Shown here: positions 16,156 through 24,945 of the stretch, piece by piece
Layout: every line of letters begins with the position of its first letter
Numbering within the stretch: position 1 is the first letter of the stretch
Assembly (NCBI GenBank): GCA_001604035.1
Contig: LVAK01000012.1
Span: 1 to 38,415 of the forward strand
Direction: 5' to 3'
Origin: Clostridiales bacterium Firm_05
GTDB lineage: Bacteria > Bacillota > Clostridia > Oscillospirales > Ruminococcaceae
DNA: 38,415 nt
Translations under genes and position numbers: made by a program
Notes under the pieces: generated by a model
Seen by the model: only the letters and a program-made list of their open reading frames with translations
Told to the model about the DNA's origin: nothing
Databases searched by the model: none

Positions 16156-17613
16156 ATGCTTTCAGTTAATAAAAGAGCAGCATCATTTCTGATACTTGCA
16201 GCAATGCTGACCTCATCAGTGTCCTGCGCTTCATCTGTGGGACAAGCTGACAGCAGTGAGGAGGTCACTCAGACTGGCGAAGCGCCAACTGGATCCGTCA
16301 CCGCAGAGCCAGCGCAGGAAGCTGCTACAGAGCCAATGACACAGCCAGTTGAGGAGAAAACCTCTCAAGCCGGTGTAAAGGGGAATGTCTATGACGTAAA
16401 GGGCAGGCTTCTTGTAAGCAATGGTACAGACAGTTCGGGCAGGCCGATGAGAGTATATGCTGATGATTATGCTGTATCATTTGCCAACGTTGTTACAGAG
16501 ATGTCTGACGGATATGATACTGCTTTCAACGATATACTTTCAGAGCAGCAGCCCGGTACAGATGTGGGGCAGTCCATTGAGCTGACCATTGACGCAGATG
16601 TACAGAATGCTGTATATGACTATATGCAGAGTACAAATCTTGTAGGCTCAGTTGTTGCTCTCAGGACAGACGGCTCTGTGCTTGCACAGGTCTCTTATCC
16701 ATCATATGATCCGAGAACGGTTACGGATCAGAAATACGATGAGGAGCTTGCCTGGGGCAAATGCGGCAACAAGGCGTTCCAGAACTTCGAGCCCGGTTCC
16801 TGCTTCAAGATAATGTCAGAGGTCATTGCAGACAAGCATGGCTTTTATTCCTGCCATGATGAGGGTGAGTGGAAATTCGACGGTATATCCATAGTGAACT
16901 GGGATCACGATACAGGCTCTTATCCTGTGGAACGCACATTGCAGTCGGCATTTATAAATTCCAGCAATATTTTCTTCGCAAAGGCATTTGACAGTATCGG
17001 TACGGATGCCGTGCTGTCTGATCTGGACAGCATATTCCATTTCCAAACGCCTATAGACTGCGATTTCGGAGAGATAAAAAACAATGTTGAGATATACTGC
17101 GAGGACGATCTGAGAAGAACCGCCTTTGGTCAGTCTTATGTGCTGACTTGCCCGTTATATCTTGCAGCTCTCGGCAGAGAGGCTGCTTTCGGAGACATGG
17201 TCAAGCCCTTTGTCCTGAAGGATATCGTGGATACAAATGACAGTACAAAGGTGCTCAAGGAGGGAAGTGCCCGCAGTGAGGTAATTGCTACCATCCCACA
17301 GGAGTACCGTCAGAATCTTCAGGACGGCATGAGAGGTGTGGCAGGCGGCCTTGGTGTTTATGTACCGCAGGGCTACAGTCTCTATGCAAAGACTGGCACA
17401 GCAGAGACATGGGAGAATGATTTCCTGTATATCACTGGCTGCGTAAAGAATGACAGCGATGATGGTTCTGCTGTGTACGATGACTACAGCAATTACAACG
17501 GCTCTTATGTAATAGTAATGCAGGTAAGGAATCCGGCTGATCACGGCTTTGAATTTGCCAGTCATTCAGCAAGTCTCTATCAGGGAGTTGTAAATGCAAT
17601 AGTTGGAAAATAA
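16156..17613 (+). CDS. Lipoprotein with penicillin-binding transpeptidase domain
   Basis: A protein of 485 residues. An N-terminal lipoprotein signal (lipobox SVSC near residue 24) and a Glu/Thr/Pro-rich linker lead to a short KGNVYDVKGRLLVSNG segment, which resembles the RGxIYDRNG start of class B PBPs. All three active-site motifs of the PBP/beta-lactamase superfamily are present: S215-C-F-K218 (usually STFK), S269-S-N271, and K412-T-G414 followed by TAE. The large N-terminal dimerisation domain of class B PBPs is largely missing and the usual transmembrane anchor is replaced by a lipobox. Likely role: peptidoglycan D,D-transpeptidase or a PBP-related sensor or resistance protein acting at the outer face of the membrane. 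AAGGATG lies before the ATG. Confidence 0.82.
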   Translation: MLSVNKRAASFLILAAMLTSSVSCASSVGQADSSEEVTQTGEAPTGSVTAEPAQEAATEPMTQPVEEKTSQAGVKGNVYDVKGRLLVSNGTDSSGRPMRVYADDYAVSFANVVTEMSDGYDTAFNDILSEQQPGTDVGQSIELTIDADVQNAVYDYMQSTNLVGSVVALRTDGSVLAQVSYPSYDPRTVTDQKYDEELAWGKCGNKAFQNFEPGSCFKIMSEVIADKHGFYSCHDEGEWKFDGISIVNWDHDTGSYPVERTLQSAFINSSNIFFAKAFDSIGTDAVLSDLDSIFHFQTPIDCDFGEIKNNVEIYCEDDLRRTAFGQSYVLTCPLYLAALGREAAFGDMVKPFVLKDIVDTNDSTKVLKEGSARSEVIATIPQEYRQNLQDGMRGVAGGLGVYVPQGYSLYAKTGTAETWENDFLYITGCVKNDSDDGSAVYDDYSNYNGSYVIVMQVRNPADHGFEFASHSASLYQGVVNAIVGK

Positions 17614-17616
17614 TGC

Positions 17617-17645
17617 TTTACAAATCCTTAGTGATGTAGTATAAT
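17617..17645 (+). promoter_or_regulatory. Predicted promoter of thrH
   Basis: TTTACA (17617-17622), 17-bp spacer, TATAAT (17640-17645); start near 17652, about 26 nt before the ATG. Confidence 0.75.
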
Positions 17646-17677
17646 TAGTAAAGATAAAATTTACCGGAGGTATTTAT

Positions 17678-18280
17678 ATGTATATAACTTGTCTTGATCT
17701 TGAAGGTGTACTCGTTCCTGAGATATGGATCGCTTTTGCGGAAGCAAGCGGCATCCCGGAGCTTAAGAGGACTACCCGTGACGAGCCTGACTATGATAAG
17801 CTTATGAACTGGCGTATCGGTATCCTTAAAGAGCACGGTCTCGGCCTTAAGGAGATACAGGAGACTATCGCAAAGATAGATCCTATGCCCGGCGCAAAGG
17901 AGTTCCTTGATGAGCTTCGTTCACTTTGCCAGGTAATAATCATCAGCGATACATTTACACAGTTTGCAGCTCCTCTCATGAAGAAGCTGGGTATGCCAAC
18001 TATATTCTGCAACAGCCTTGAGGTAGCTGATAACGGAGAGATAACAGGCTTCAAAATGCGCTGCGAGCAGTCAAAGCTCACAACAGTAAAGGCTCTCCAG
18101 TCAATAGGCTATGACACTATTGCCAGCGGCGACAGCTTCAACGATCTTGGAATGATAAAGGCAAGCAAGGCAGGTTTCCTGTTCAGGACTACAGATTCTA
18201 TCAAGGCTGATTATCCTCAGTTCCCTGCATATGAGACATATGATGAGCTTCTTGAAGCAATAAAGAAGGCAATGGACTGA
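17678..18280 (+). CDS. thrH: Phosphoserine phosphatase / homoserine phosphotransferase ThrH
   Basis: A protein of 200 residues of the HAD superfamily. The start, CLDLEGVLVPEIWIAFAE, closely resembles Pseudomonas ThrH, including the D7-x-E9 form of motif I in which the usual second Asp is replaced by Glu. Also present are TTRDEPDYD, motif II S90/D91-T (IIISDTF), lysine K133 and motif IV GDSFND (151-156), plus the family's QFPAYETYDEL end. ThrH dephosphorylates phosphoserine and can transfer the phosphate to homoserine, so it links serine and threonine synthesis. It is monocistronic between its own promoter and terminator, with CCGGAGG upstream of ATG 17678. Confidence 0.9.
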   Translation: MYITCLDLEGVLVPEIWIAFAEASGIPELKRTTRDEPDYDKLMNWRIGILKEHGLGLKEIQETIAKIDPMPGAKEFLDELRSLCQVIIISDTFTQFAAPLMKKLGMPTIFCNSLEVADNGEITGFKMRCEQSKLTTVKALQSIGYDTIASGDSFNDLGMIKASKAGFLFRTTDSIKADYPQFPAYETYDELLEAIKKAMD

Positions 18281-18300
18281 TATAAAACAGTGAATAAATT

Positions 18301-18336
18301 AAGGTGTGATAAGAGCTGCTTATCACACCTTTTTTG
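18301..18336 (+). terminator. Rho-independent terminator of thrH
   Basis: AAGGTGTGATAAG (18301-18313) pairs with CTTATCACACCTT, a 13-bp stem, followed by a T-run. Confidence 0.95.
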
Positions 18337-18717
18337 TATATTCAGAAATTGTTACTTTTTATCTGCGATTTTGATTTTTAGTCTGGAAAAGTTTTTTGCG
18401 GCAGCGGTGGATAAAACGAAGACGGTTTTGCAGAAATTTTGCAGAATTTTTGCATATCTATAGGGAAGCACTCGTATCTTGCGGCGAAAATCGGACAAAA
18501 TCTGCCGGCGAAATTTACAAGGGAGTGCTGTCCGATTTATATCAATATTGCCGAAGGCTATTCAAGGTCGAACATATAATCATGATATGCCGAGCAGAAA
18601 ACTGTTAAGTTTTATCTATATAAAAATCATATATGGGTATTATATTGACAAATGCTTGGCCACAGGCTTTAGTAGTATTATTGATTATGTAGATTATTTT
18701 TTATTTTTTTATTGTTG
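18337..18717. other. Gene-free region with candidate pseudoknot
   Basis: There is no convincing coding frame. Short frames at 18396-18608 and 18479-18721 overlap each other and lack ribosome binding sites. The region contains a tandem TTGCAGAA-type repeat near 18428-18452 and two interleaved inverted repeats described in the next entry. The sequence becomes strongly A/T-rich towards the next promoter. Confidence 0.5.
18467..18538 (+). other. Interleaved inverted repeats (H-type pseudoknot candidate)
   Basis: AGCACTC (18467-18473) pairs with GAGTGCT (18523-18529), while AAATCGGAC (18488-18496) pairs with GTCCGATTT (18530-18538). The two stems (7 and 9 bp) interleave and their 3' strands abut exactly, as in a coaxially stacked pseudoknot. 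No promoter is obvious in front, so expression is uncertain. It could equally be a remnant of a mobile element. Confidence 0.35.
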
Positions 18718-18746
18718 TTGACTTTGGCTCATATATAGGCTATAAT
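18718..18746 (+). promoter_or_regulatory. Predicted promoter of the transglutaminase-like secreted protein
   Basis: TTGACT (18718-18723), 17-bp spacer, TATAAT (18741-18746); start near 18752, giving a leader of about 190 nt. The leader has an A/T-rich hairpin near 18854-18881 followed by TTTTTT, a possible weak attenuator. Confidence 0.7.
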
Positions 18747-18943
18747 TACATCCGGATCGGCCAATCCTTAATAAAATGAATATAAGTTAAAACAAAACTA
18801 TAAAAATGATAAGTGTGTGAGGTATTATTATTTTTTATAGCCGAGGGGTAAGGTGTATATTTTTGATATAAAATATATACGGAGTTTTTTCAGATTAGCA
18901 CTAAATTGACATAACAATTAATAAAAATTGGAGGTCTATTTTA

Positions 18944-21900
18944 ATGAAGAAAATACATAAACTTACATCATTTCTGACAGCTGCGACAATGGCTCTTTCA
19001 ATGTCAGTATCTTTCAGTGCAGCTGCTGTAATGCAGCCTGAGGAAGGAAAAAAAGCATATGCAGATCTACAGGCTCGTGCAAGAGCTTTCAGGGTTGACG
19101 ATGCGGTTCTGAATCAGAAGTATAACAATGCAAAAACACGTATCCAGAATAACACCGGAACTTTTGATATTTTTTCAGATCGTCCTTATGGTGACGAAGG
19201 AATAAACTACGGTGATTACCAGGTTATCAGAGATACTATCAATTATCTTTATAAAAAAGATGGTTTTAACAAGAAGTCATTCCCACTGAGCGAGATCGCC
19301 GATTATAACAGAGTAAGATGTGATGTGGACGGCGACGGAGAGCTTAGCTACTATGACTATTGCAGTATGCTCAGATATGTTCAGGAGCAGATCGGACTGA
19401 CTGATGATTATACAGATCTTACAAGAAAAACTGAAAATCAGCGTCTCCAGCTGGTAGGCGGTGAAGGTGCAGTAGGCCTGAAAAAGCTGGTTTCAGACAA
19501 GGAGAATATCACTCTTCCTTCAGAGATCTGCTGCAAGGTTAAGCTCAAAGGCGAAGACGGCAAACTTGTCGATTCGTGGTGTATTTTACCTGTTATTCAG
19601 ATAGAAAAAAATGCATTTTCAAAATGCACAAACATGAAAAAGCTCACTATCAGAAACTACATACAGCCTGAATGGTTCATGAAGCCTGAAGGATATGATT
19701 GTGAGGAAGCACTTTTCTCCGGTAAGCTCAGAGCTATCGAAAACGGCGGAACTGTTGCAGACTGTACATATATCGATATAAAGGATGGCGCATTCAATGG
19801 TTGTACCGGTCTTGAGACTGTTAATTTCCAGGAGAACGTTAACTTCAGCCAGAAGGTTTTTGCCGGAACAAAGTTTGGCAGCTCATCCAATGTTTATAAC
19901 GCTGATAATGGCATTTGTTATGTAAAGAGCAGCGACGGAAGAGCACTCGCAGCTTGCGGTATCTATGATCCATACAAGGCCCTTAAGGAGCGTAACGGTA
20001 TCCTTAATTTTGATATTGAAGACGGAACCACAACGATTACAAGCAATCTCAGAACTGCATTCAATATTTCTGACAAGAACAAGGAGATATCACTGAATAT
20101 CCCTGATTCCGTCAGATATATCCATAATGACGCCTTCTCATCAGGCGAGACATTTGACTATTCTTCAGACAAGAAGATCAATGTTGACTGCTATTCAATA
20201 AAGTGGGTGAACGGCAAGAGCTTTGAAGAGCTCTGTGCAGATTATGAAGGTCAGAGGATCGATCCTGAGACTCTTGATGAAGACGAAAGAAAAAAATGGA
20301 CTCCGACTTTTGACGAATTCCTGAGAAACAATAACGGTTCATTCAAGGGCACACAGTTTATGGCAGATCCTGTCAAGAACATCATTGCCGCTAAGGTAAA
20401 GGAGATCAAAGCGGATCCAAATAATAAAACAGACCGTGACAAGATAGAGGCTGCCTGCAAGTATATTTTTGAGCAGGCTGAGTATTCAACATATGTTGAC
20501 GGAGATTATGCCTTAAGCGATTTCTCACTTTTCCCAAATGACCTTTACAATACACTTGATGAGGCCAGAACAAATAACTTTGCTCCGACAAATGCATTCC
20601 TTACACATCATACAATGTGTGAGAGCTATTCATATGCAGTATCATTGATGCTTGATTCTCTCGGTATAATAAATCACACTATGGGCTGCAACGGTCATGC
20701 ATATAACATCGTATACGTTGATGGAAAGTGGCAGATCGTAGATATGTCTGTATATGGATCTTTTGATCGCAACTATGCTCTCTACTCAGAATCAGAGGAT
20801 ACATCATTTATCAGAAACGAACTTACCATATTAAATAATAAAGACGAATATGCTCTCTATCCGAATGATCCCAAAAACCTTTATGGTGAAAGCGGAGGCG
20901 GCTATTATCCGGCTGCAAGCATAGCCGGCAGCTCGAAGCTTGCCGTATTCAAGGAGAACAACGGATCAAGCGATCTTATAGCTGAGGATGTACATTACAA
21001 TATCGTTGGCCTGAGCGATGACCAGACCTCTATAACAATTGCACTGCCTTCCGGTAATATCCCCAGGTCAATAGAAAAAGACATTGCTGCTGGAAGGATC
21101 AATGTTTTCAACGGCAATGGCATTGTTAGGATCAATGGATCAGATTACTATTTTGAGAATAACAGGATAGTTACAGGACCGTGCTGGCGTGATATCAATG
21201 GTAAACATTGCTATATAAAGGCTGATAATTCAATAGCAAGATATGAGATTGTTGAAATACCTGTAAACGGAGAAAAAGTAAGCATCTACTTTAATGATGA
21301 TTACAGTGCTTACACAGGTGCTTGGTTCAGCGATGATATGTTCTGCTATTACGATGGCTATAATGGTATGTTAAAAAATGGCTACGGAAACGTTAATGGC
21401 GTAAGATATTATTTTGATAATGAAGGCCGTATGGAGCATGGCGAAGGCTGGTTCAGCTTCAATGGCGGAAAGTTCTACTTTAAGAATAATAATACATTCG
21501 CCTGTGATGAAGATCTTGAGCTGCCTGTAGACGGAAAAATGCAAACATTCAGATTCAATTCTAACGGCACACTTCTTATCGGAATAGACAGACTTAACGA
21601 TGGTATGCGTTATTTCTCTTCGTCAGGAATAGTTATGCATGATAAGGGCTGGTATGAGGCTGAGCCTGCTAAGTGGTTCTATTTTAAGGATACCGGTGTT
21701 GTTGCATATGACGAGGACTATGAGATCTCAGGTAATCTGTACAGATTCAATTATGACGGTACTTTTTTCTGGGGCTTTGGAAAAAAAGACGGATATTTAC
21801 GTTTCTTTGACCTTAATAACGGAATGCTCAAGAATGAAAATGAATTCTATAATTATGATAATGAAACATACTATTTCAAGGAAAATGGTATATTAGCCTG

Positions 21901-22162
21901 CAACGAGTGGCTTTATCACGATGATAACTACTATTTATTCTCTGTAAGTGGCCGTATGTTCAAAAACTCATTTGTTGAATTGGACGGAGCATACTATCAT
22001 CTGGATAACGATGGAATCATGGCTGCTAATTCAGATGTTGAGTGGAAAAACGGAATAAAGCTTCATGCTTCTGCTAATGGAGATCTCGACCTTTCTGTTC
22101 TGAGCGAATATCAGAAGGCTGAATTCCAGAATGAAGCAATTGTATATGCAAATGCAAAATAA
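18944..22162 (+). CDS. Secreted transglutaminase-like protein with leucine-rich and cell-wall-binding-type repeats
   Basis: A protein of 1072 residues. A Sec signal covers about residues 1-28. A single dockerin-type EF-hand loop (DVDGDGELSYYD, 127-138) is followed by BspA-like leucine-rich segments (EKNAFSKCTNMKKLTI, KDGAFNGCTGLETVNF; about 220-310). The transglutaminase/protease-like core lies at about 480-620 with C559 (HHTMCESYS), H585 (CNGHAYN) and D600 (QIVDMSVYG) as the probable triad. From about 720 to the end are aromatic-Gly repeats of the choline/glucan-binding type (GVRYYFDNEGRM, GGKFYFKNNN, DGAYYHLDNDG). GGAGG (18930-18934) precedes ATG 18944. Likely a surface-bound processing or crosslinking enzyme, or a non-catalytic adhesin. 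Partner and substrate are unknown. Confidence 0.8.
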   Translation: MKKIHKLTSFLTAATMALSMSVSFSAAAVMQPEEGKKAYADLQARARAFRVDDAVLNQKYNNAKTRIQNNTGTFDIFSDRPYGDEGINYGDYQVIRDTINYLYKKDGFNKKSFPLSEIADYNRVRCDVDGDGELSYYDYCSMLRYVQEQIGLTDDYTDLTRKTENQRLQLVGGEGAVGLKKLVSDKENITLPSEICCKVKLKGEDGKLVDSWCILPVIQIEKNAFSKCTNMKKLTIRNYIQPEWFMKPEGYDCEEALFSGKLRAIENGGTVADCTYIDIKDGAFNGCTGLETVNFQENVNFSQKVFAGTKFGSSSNVYNADNGICYVKSSDGRALAACGIYDPYKALKERNGILNFDIEDGTTTITSNLRTAFNISDKNKEISLNIPDSVRYIHNDAFSSGETFDYSSDKKINVDCYSIKWVNGKSFEELCADYEGQRIDPETLDEDERKKWTPTFDEFLRNNNGSFKGTQFMADPVKNIIAAKVKEIKADPNNKTDRDKIEAACKYIFEQAEYSTYVDGDYALSDFSLFPNDLYNTLDEARTNNFAPTNAFLTHHTMCESYSYAVSLMLDSLGIINHTMGCNGHAYNIVYVDGKWQIVDMSVYGSFDRNYALYSESEDTSFIRNELTILNNKDEYALYPNDPKNLYGESGGGYYPAASIAGSSKLAVFKENNGSSDLIAEDVHYNIVGLSDDQTSITIALPSGNIPRSIEKDIAAGRINVFNGNGIVRINGSDYYFENNRIVTGPCWRDINGKHCYIKADNSIARYEIVEIPVNGEKVSIYFNDDYSAYTGAWFSDDMFCYYDGYNGMLKNGYGNVNGVRYYFDNEGRMEHGEGWFSFNGGKFYFKNNNTFACDEDLELPVDGKMQTFRFNSNGTLLIGIDRLNDGMRYFSSSGIVMHDKGWYEAEPAKWFYFKDTGVVAYDEDYEISGNLYRFNYDGTFFWGFGKKDGYLRFFDLNNGMLKNENEFYNYDNETYYFKENGILACNEWLYHDDNYYLFSVSGRMFKNSFVELDGAYYHLDNDGIMAANSDVEWKNGIKLHASANGDLDLSVLSEYQKAEFQNEAIVYANAK

Positions 22163-22206
22163 GGCACAGTGACATCATCTGTGGTTTCATTCATAAAATA
22201 ACAAAT

Positions 22207-22239
22207 AAAGGCTGCGTAAATAATTTACGCAGCCTTTTT
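22207..22239 (+). terminator. Rho-independent terminator
   Basis: AAAGGCTGCGTAAA pairs with TTTACGCAGCCTTT, followed by T residues; it ends the transglutaminase-like gene and insulates the cas locus. Confidence 0.93.
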
Positions 22240-22330
22240 CTGCTTTTTCGATTCCCGGCAGGTTTCGACAAAATACGACAAATAATGTGAAAATCATTGC
22301 GGATTATAATGTTAATTCATAAAATATATA

Positions 22331-22359
22331 TTGAAATGATACAATTGCTGTGATATAAT
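22331..22359 (+). promoter_or_regulatory. Predicted cas3 promoter
   Basis: TTGAAA (22331-22336), 17-bp spacer, TATAAT (22354-22359); start near 22366. Its -10 flank differs from the cas5c promoter and does not contain the 17-nt segment matched by the crRNA-like RNA. Confidence 0.7.
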
Positions 22360-22410
22360 GGAATAAATTGTGTTAAAAGAAAAATGTTTGAGGAACGGAG
22401 GCTGAGCTGT

Positions 22411-24741
22411 ATGTTTACTGCCCATATACGGGAACCTGGAAATGAAAAGCAATCTGTAAAAGAGCACAGTGAAAATGTTTCTGCATTGGCAGGAGAGTTC
22501 CTGCGTTCATGCGGATTGTTTGAGACTGGCAAACTGGCCGGACTTCTTCACGATGCCGGAAAACTGAGAGCAGTCTTTGATGATTACATAAACAAAAGAA
22601 ACAATATGAGGCGGGGCAGCATAGATCACAGCTATGCCGGTGCAAGATATCTGAAAGAGCTTGCTGAGAATAAGGATCCAAAGATAAAGGCAGCGGCGGC
22701 AGGTATAGCGCATACGATACTATCACATCACGGCATAAGCGACTGGCTTGATTCGGACGGCAATGATGAGTATCAGCGCCGCACCTCAAAAAATGATGAT
22801 TATGAAGAGATATGCTCTAATATATCGGATATCATCCCGGAGCAAATGGCAGACGAAATGCTTTCCGCAGCTGCGGAAGAGTGGCTGAATATCGCAGGAA
22901 AACTGATGCGCCTTGCTAAAGGTGAAGATGCTAAAAGAGAAGCGGCGTTTTATATAGGTATGCTTGAAAGGCTGATACAGTCTGCACTTATAGATGCTGA
23001 CAGAACTGATACGGCTGATTTTATGTCGGGGCGGGCAACTGAGCACGAGCCTGATCGTGCCGGGCTGTGGATGAACATGGATAAGCGCATGGATGAAATG
23101 CTTGCAGCTTTTTCAAAGCTTACCGACAGTATCTCCGTTCAGAGAAGAAGCATATCCGACAGGTGTGCTGCATTTGCTGAGCATAAAGTCGGCGCTTGCA
23201 GACTTATAGTTCCCACCGGCGGCGGAAAAACACTGTCCTCACTCAGATTCGCAATAAAGCATTGCAAAAAATACGGCTTGAAAAGAATAATTTACATTGC
23301 ACCGTTCATGTCCATACTCGAACAGAACAGTGATATTATTGCATCCATTGCCGGTGAAGAGAACTTTCTTGAGCACCATTCCAATATGGTCTCGGAAATT
23401 GACAACACAAAGGAACTGGAGGATTACCTGCTATGTGCCGAACGCTGGGACAAGCCGGTGATCGCCACAACAATGGTGCAGTTCCTGAATACGCTATTTT
23501 CTGCAAAGACTTCCTCGGTAAGAAGGATGCACAGACTTTGTGATTCGGTGATAATAATCGATGAGGTGCAGTCTGTGCCAATAAGATGTACTGATCTGTT
23601 CAGCCTTGCAGTGAATTTCCTTGTGGATCAATGTAATGCTTCGGTAGTTCTGTGCTCTGCAACTCAGCCGCCTTTTGATGAGAGAAAAAGTTACAGGCTT
23701 CTGCTGGATGAGGAAAAAGATATGGCAGGAGATCACACTAAGGATTTTGAGGTGTTCAGACGCACTGAGATCATTCCTCAGCTTAAGAAGTACGGCTATG
23801 ATACAGAAGAGGCGGTGGGATTCTGCTCTGAGAAATTCAGAGAAAATGGTGACCTGCTGCTGATAGTCAACACAAAGGCTCAGGCAAAGGAGATGTACGA
23901 AAAGCTTCGGGAACAGCTTGGTAGTGAGGCATATCTGATACATCTGAGCACAAATATGTGTCCTGCTCACAGAAAAAAGCGCATTGGTACACTGAGAAGA
24001 TTCCTGAAAAGGAATATGCCTGTAGTATGTGTAACGACTCAGTTGATAGAGGCTGGAGTGGATATATCGTTCAGATGTGTGGTGCGGGCGATAGCCGGAC
24101 TTGACAATGCAGCTCAGGCCGCCGGACGCTGTAACAGAAGCGGAGAGTATAACAGGATATGTCCGGTATACCTCATCAATTTCAAGTCGGAGAACCTGAG
24201 CCGCCTTGAAGAAATAAAGTCTGCACAGGATATCTCACGTCATATCATAGACAATGGTGACGATGATCTGTTGTCTGTGGATGTACAGAGCAGATACTTC
24301 AATATGCTTTTTGAGCGGTACAAAAATGAGCTTTCTTATAATGTTAAAGACGGCAGTCAGGACTCATCTATCCTTGAATTTCTCTCAACGAATAAAGGCC
24401 GCTGGATCGTAAGACAAAAGACGGAGCCTATTATTTCTCAGGCGTTCAGAACTGCCGGCGAGCTTTTTGAGGTAATAGACAGCAGGACAAAGAATATCAT
24501 TGTTCCGTACAATAAACAGGCAAGAGATATAATTGCCAAGCTTGAAAGTGATATTTCCCCTCAGGAGACAGTGGAGCTGCTGAGAAAGGCGCAGAAATAT
24601 ACCGTCAGCATCTATTCCGGAACAGAAAAAAGACTGATCGAAAAAGGTGCGCTTGATCTTAATACATTGGACAAGCGCTTTTACAGCAATGAGTTCGGAG
24701 TTACACTTGAAGGCGCTGAACAAGAGGTACTGATATTCTGA
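22411..24741 (+). CDS. cas3: Cas3 helicase-nuclease, type I-C
   Basis: A protein of 776 residues. ATG 22411 is preferred to 22384 because GGAGG (22397-22401) has the right spacing. The HD nuclease domain comes first (H19 in VKEHSENV, H47-D48 in GLLHDAGK, and a later SHHG). The SF2 helicase follows: Walker A PTGGGKT (268-274), DEVQ box (384-387), SAT motif III (416-418) and motif VI Q569-x3-R573-x2-R576. Cas3 is recruited by DNA-bound Cascade after full R-loop formation and degrades the target strand. It lies at the usual first position of a I-C locus but, unlike many, is separated from cas5c by 234 bp holding a second promoter and a minus-strand crRNA-like gene. All key residues are intact. 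Confidence 0.95.
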   Translation: MFTAHIREPGNEKQSVKEHSENVSALAGEFLRSCGLFETGKLAGLLHDAGKLRAVFDDYINKRNNMRRGSIDHSYAGARYLKELAENKDPKIKAAAAGIAHTILSHHGISDWLDSDGNDEYQRRTSKNDDYEEICSNISDIIPEQMADEMLSAAAEEWLNIAGKLMRLAKGEDAKREAAFYIGMLERLIQSALIDADRTDTADFMSGRATEHEPDRAGLWMNMDKRMDEMLAAFSKLTDSISVQRRSISDRCAAFAEHKVGACRLIVPTGGGKTLSSLRFAIKHCKKYGLKRIIYIAPFMSILEQNSDIIASIAGEENFLEHHSNMVSEIDNTKELEDYLLCAERWDKPVIATTMVQFLNTLFSAKTSSVRRMHRLCDSVIIIDEVQSVPIRCTDLFSLAVNFLVDQCNASVVLCSATQPPFDERKSYRLLLDEEKDMAGDHTKDFEVFRRTEIIPQLKKYGYDTEEAVGFCSEKFRENGDLLLIVNTKAQAKEMYEKLREQLGSEAYLIHLSTNMCPAHRKKRIGTLRRFLKRNMPVVCVTTQLIEAGVDISFRCVVRAIAGLDNAAQAAGRCNRSGEYNRICPVYLINFKSENLSRLEEIKSAQDISRHIIDNGDDDLLSVDVQSRYFNMLFERYKNELSYNVKDGSQDSSILEFLSTNKGRWIVRQKTEPIISQAFRTAGELFEVIDSRTKNIIVPYNKQARDIIAKLESDISPQETVELLRKAQKYTVSIYSGTEKRLIEKGALDLNTLDKRFYSNEFGVTLEGAEQEVLIF

Positions 24742-24761
24742 ATCGGGGTTACATAACAACA

Positions 24762-24852
24762 CACCGCACAGGAATATCTCCTATGCGGTGCGCTGCCGGC
24801 TCTGACCGATAATATAATCTGTTTAATTTCAATCCACGCACACAAGTGCGAC
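24762..24852 (-). ncRNA. crRNA-like Cas-regulating RNA (CreR-type autorepressor of the cas5c operon)
   Basis: Read on the minus strand. Positions 24852-24826 are a degenerate CRISPR repeat of 27 nt against 33 in the array. It starts GT, has a 5-bp stem CGCAC-TTGT-GTGCG in place of the 7-bp stem, and keeps the 3' handle TGGATTGAAAT exactly. Positions 24825-24791 form a 35-nt spacer-like segment, a length common in the array. Its first 17 nt are the exact complement of ATAATATAATCTGTTTA at 24936-24952, over the cas5c -10 box, and the bases 5' of that target on the minus strand are TTC. Positions 24790-24762 form a 12-bp hairpin followed by a moderately T-rich stretch, a likely 3' end in place of a second repeat. 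Family knowledge: comparable crRNA-like regulators repress cas promoters through partial matches in other subtypes. Expression is inferred. Confidence 0.8.
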
Positions 24853-24857
24853 AACTT

Positions 24858-24889
24858 ATTATATCATATATAATATTCTATAATGTAAA
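24858..24889 (-). promoter_or_regulatory. Probable promoter of the crRNA-like RNA
   Basis: On the minus strand a perfect TATAAT (24863-24858) places the start near 24851, at the first bases of the degenerate repeat. A TTTACA (24889-24884) lies upstream but at 20 bp, longer than ideal, so the -35 assignment is tentative. It is divergent from the cas5c promoter. Confidence 0.45.
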
Positions 24890-24916
24890 CAAATTGTGAA
24901 CAGTGGCAGGAAAGAC

Positions 24917-24945
24917 TTGACAAGTGCAAAAGAATATAATATAAT
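24917..24945 (+). promoter_or_regulatory. Promoter of the cas5c-cas8c-cas7c-cas4-cas1-cas2 operon
   Basis: Perfect TTGACA (24917-24922), 17-bp spacer, perfect TATAAT (24940-24945). Such a consensus promoter should be very strong unless restrained. The start point near 24952 and the -10 box lie inside the 17-bp sequence matched by the crRNA-like RNA. Confidence 0.85.

Noticed and set aside
18396-18721. Two overlapping frames of 70 and 80 codons upstream of the transglutaminase-like gene
   Set aside because: They overlap in different frames, lack ribosome binding sites, have no recognisable motif, and cover the interleaved inverted repeats.
24826-24852. Reading the lone repeat-like element as a stray decayed repeat from an old array
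   Set aside because: The stem is shortened in a paired way, the 11-nt handle is perfect, and the following 17 nt match the adjacent promoter next to a TTC. Random decay does not explain this combination.
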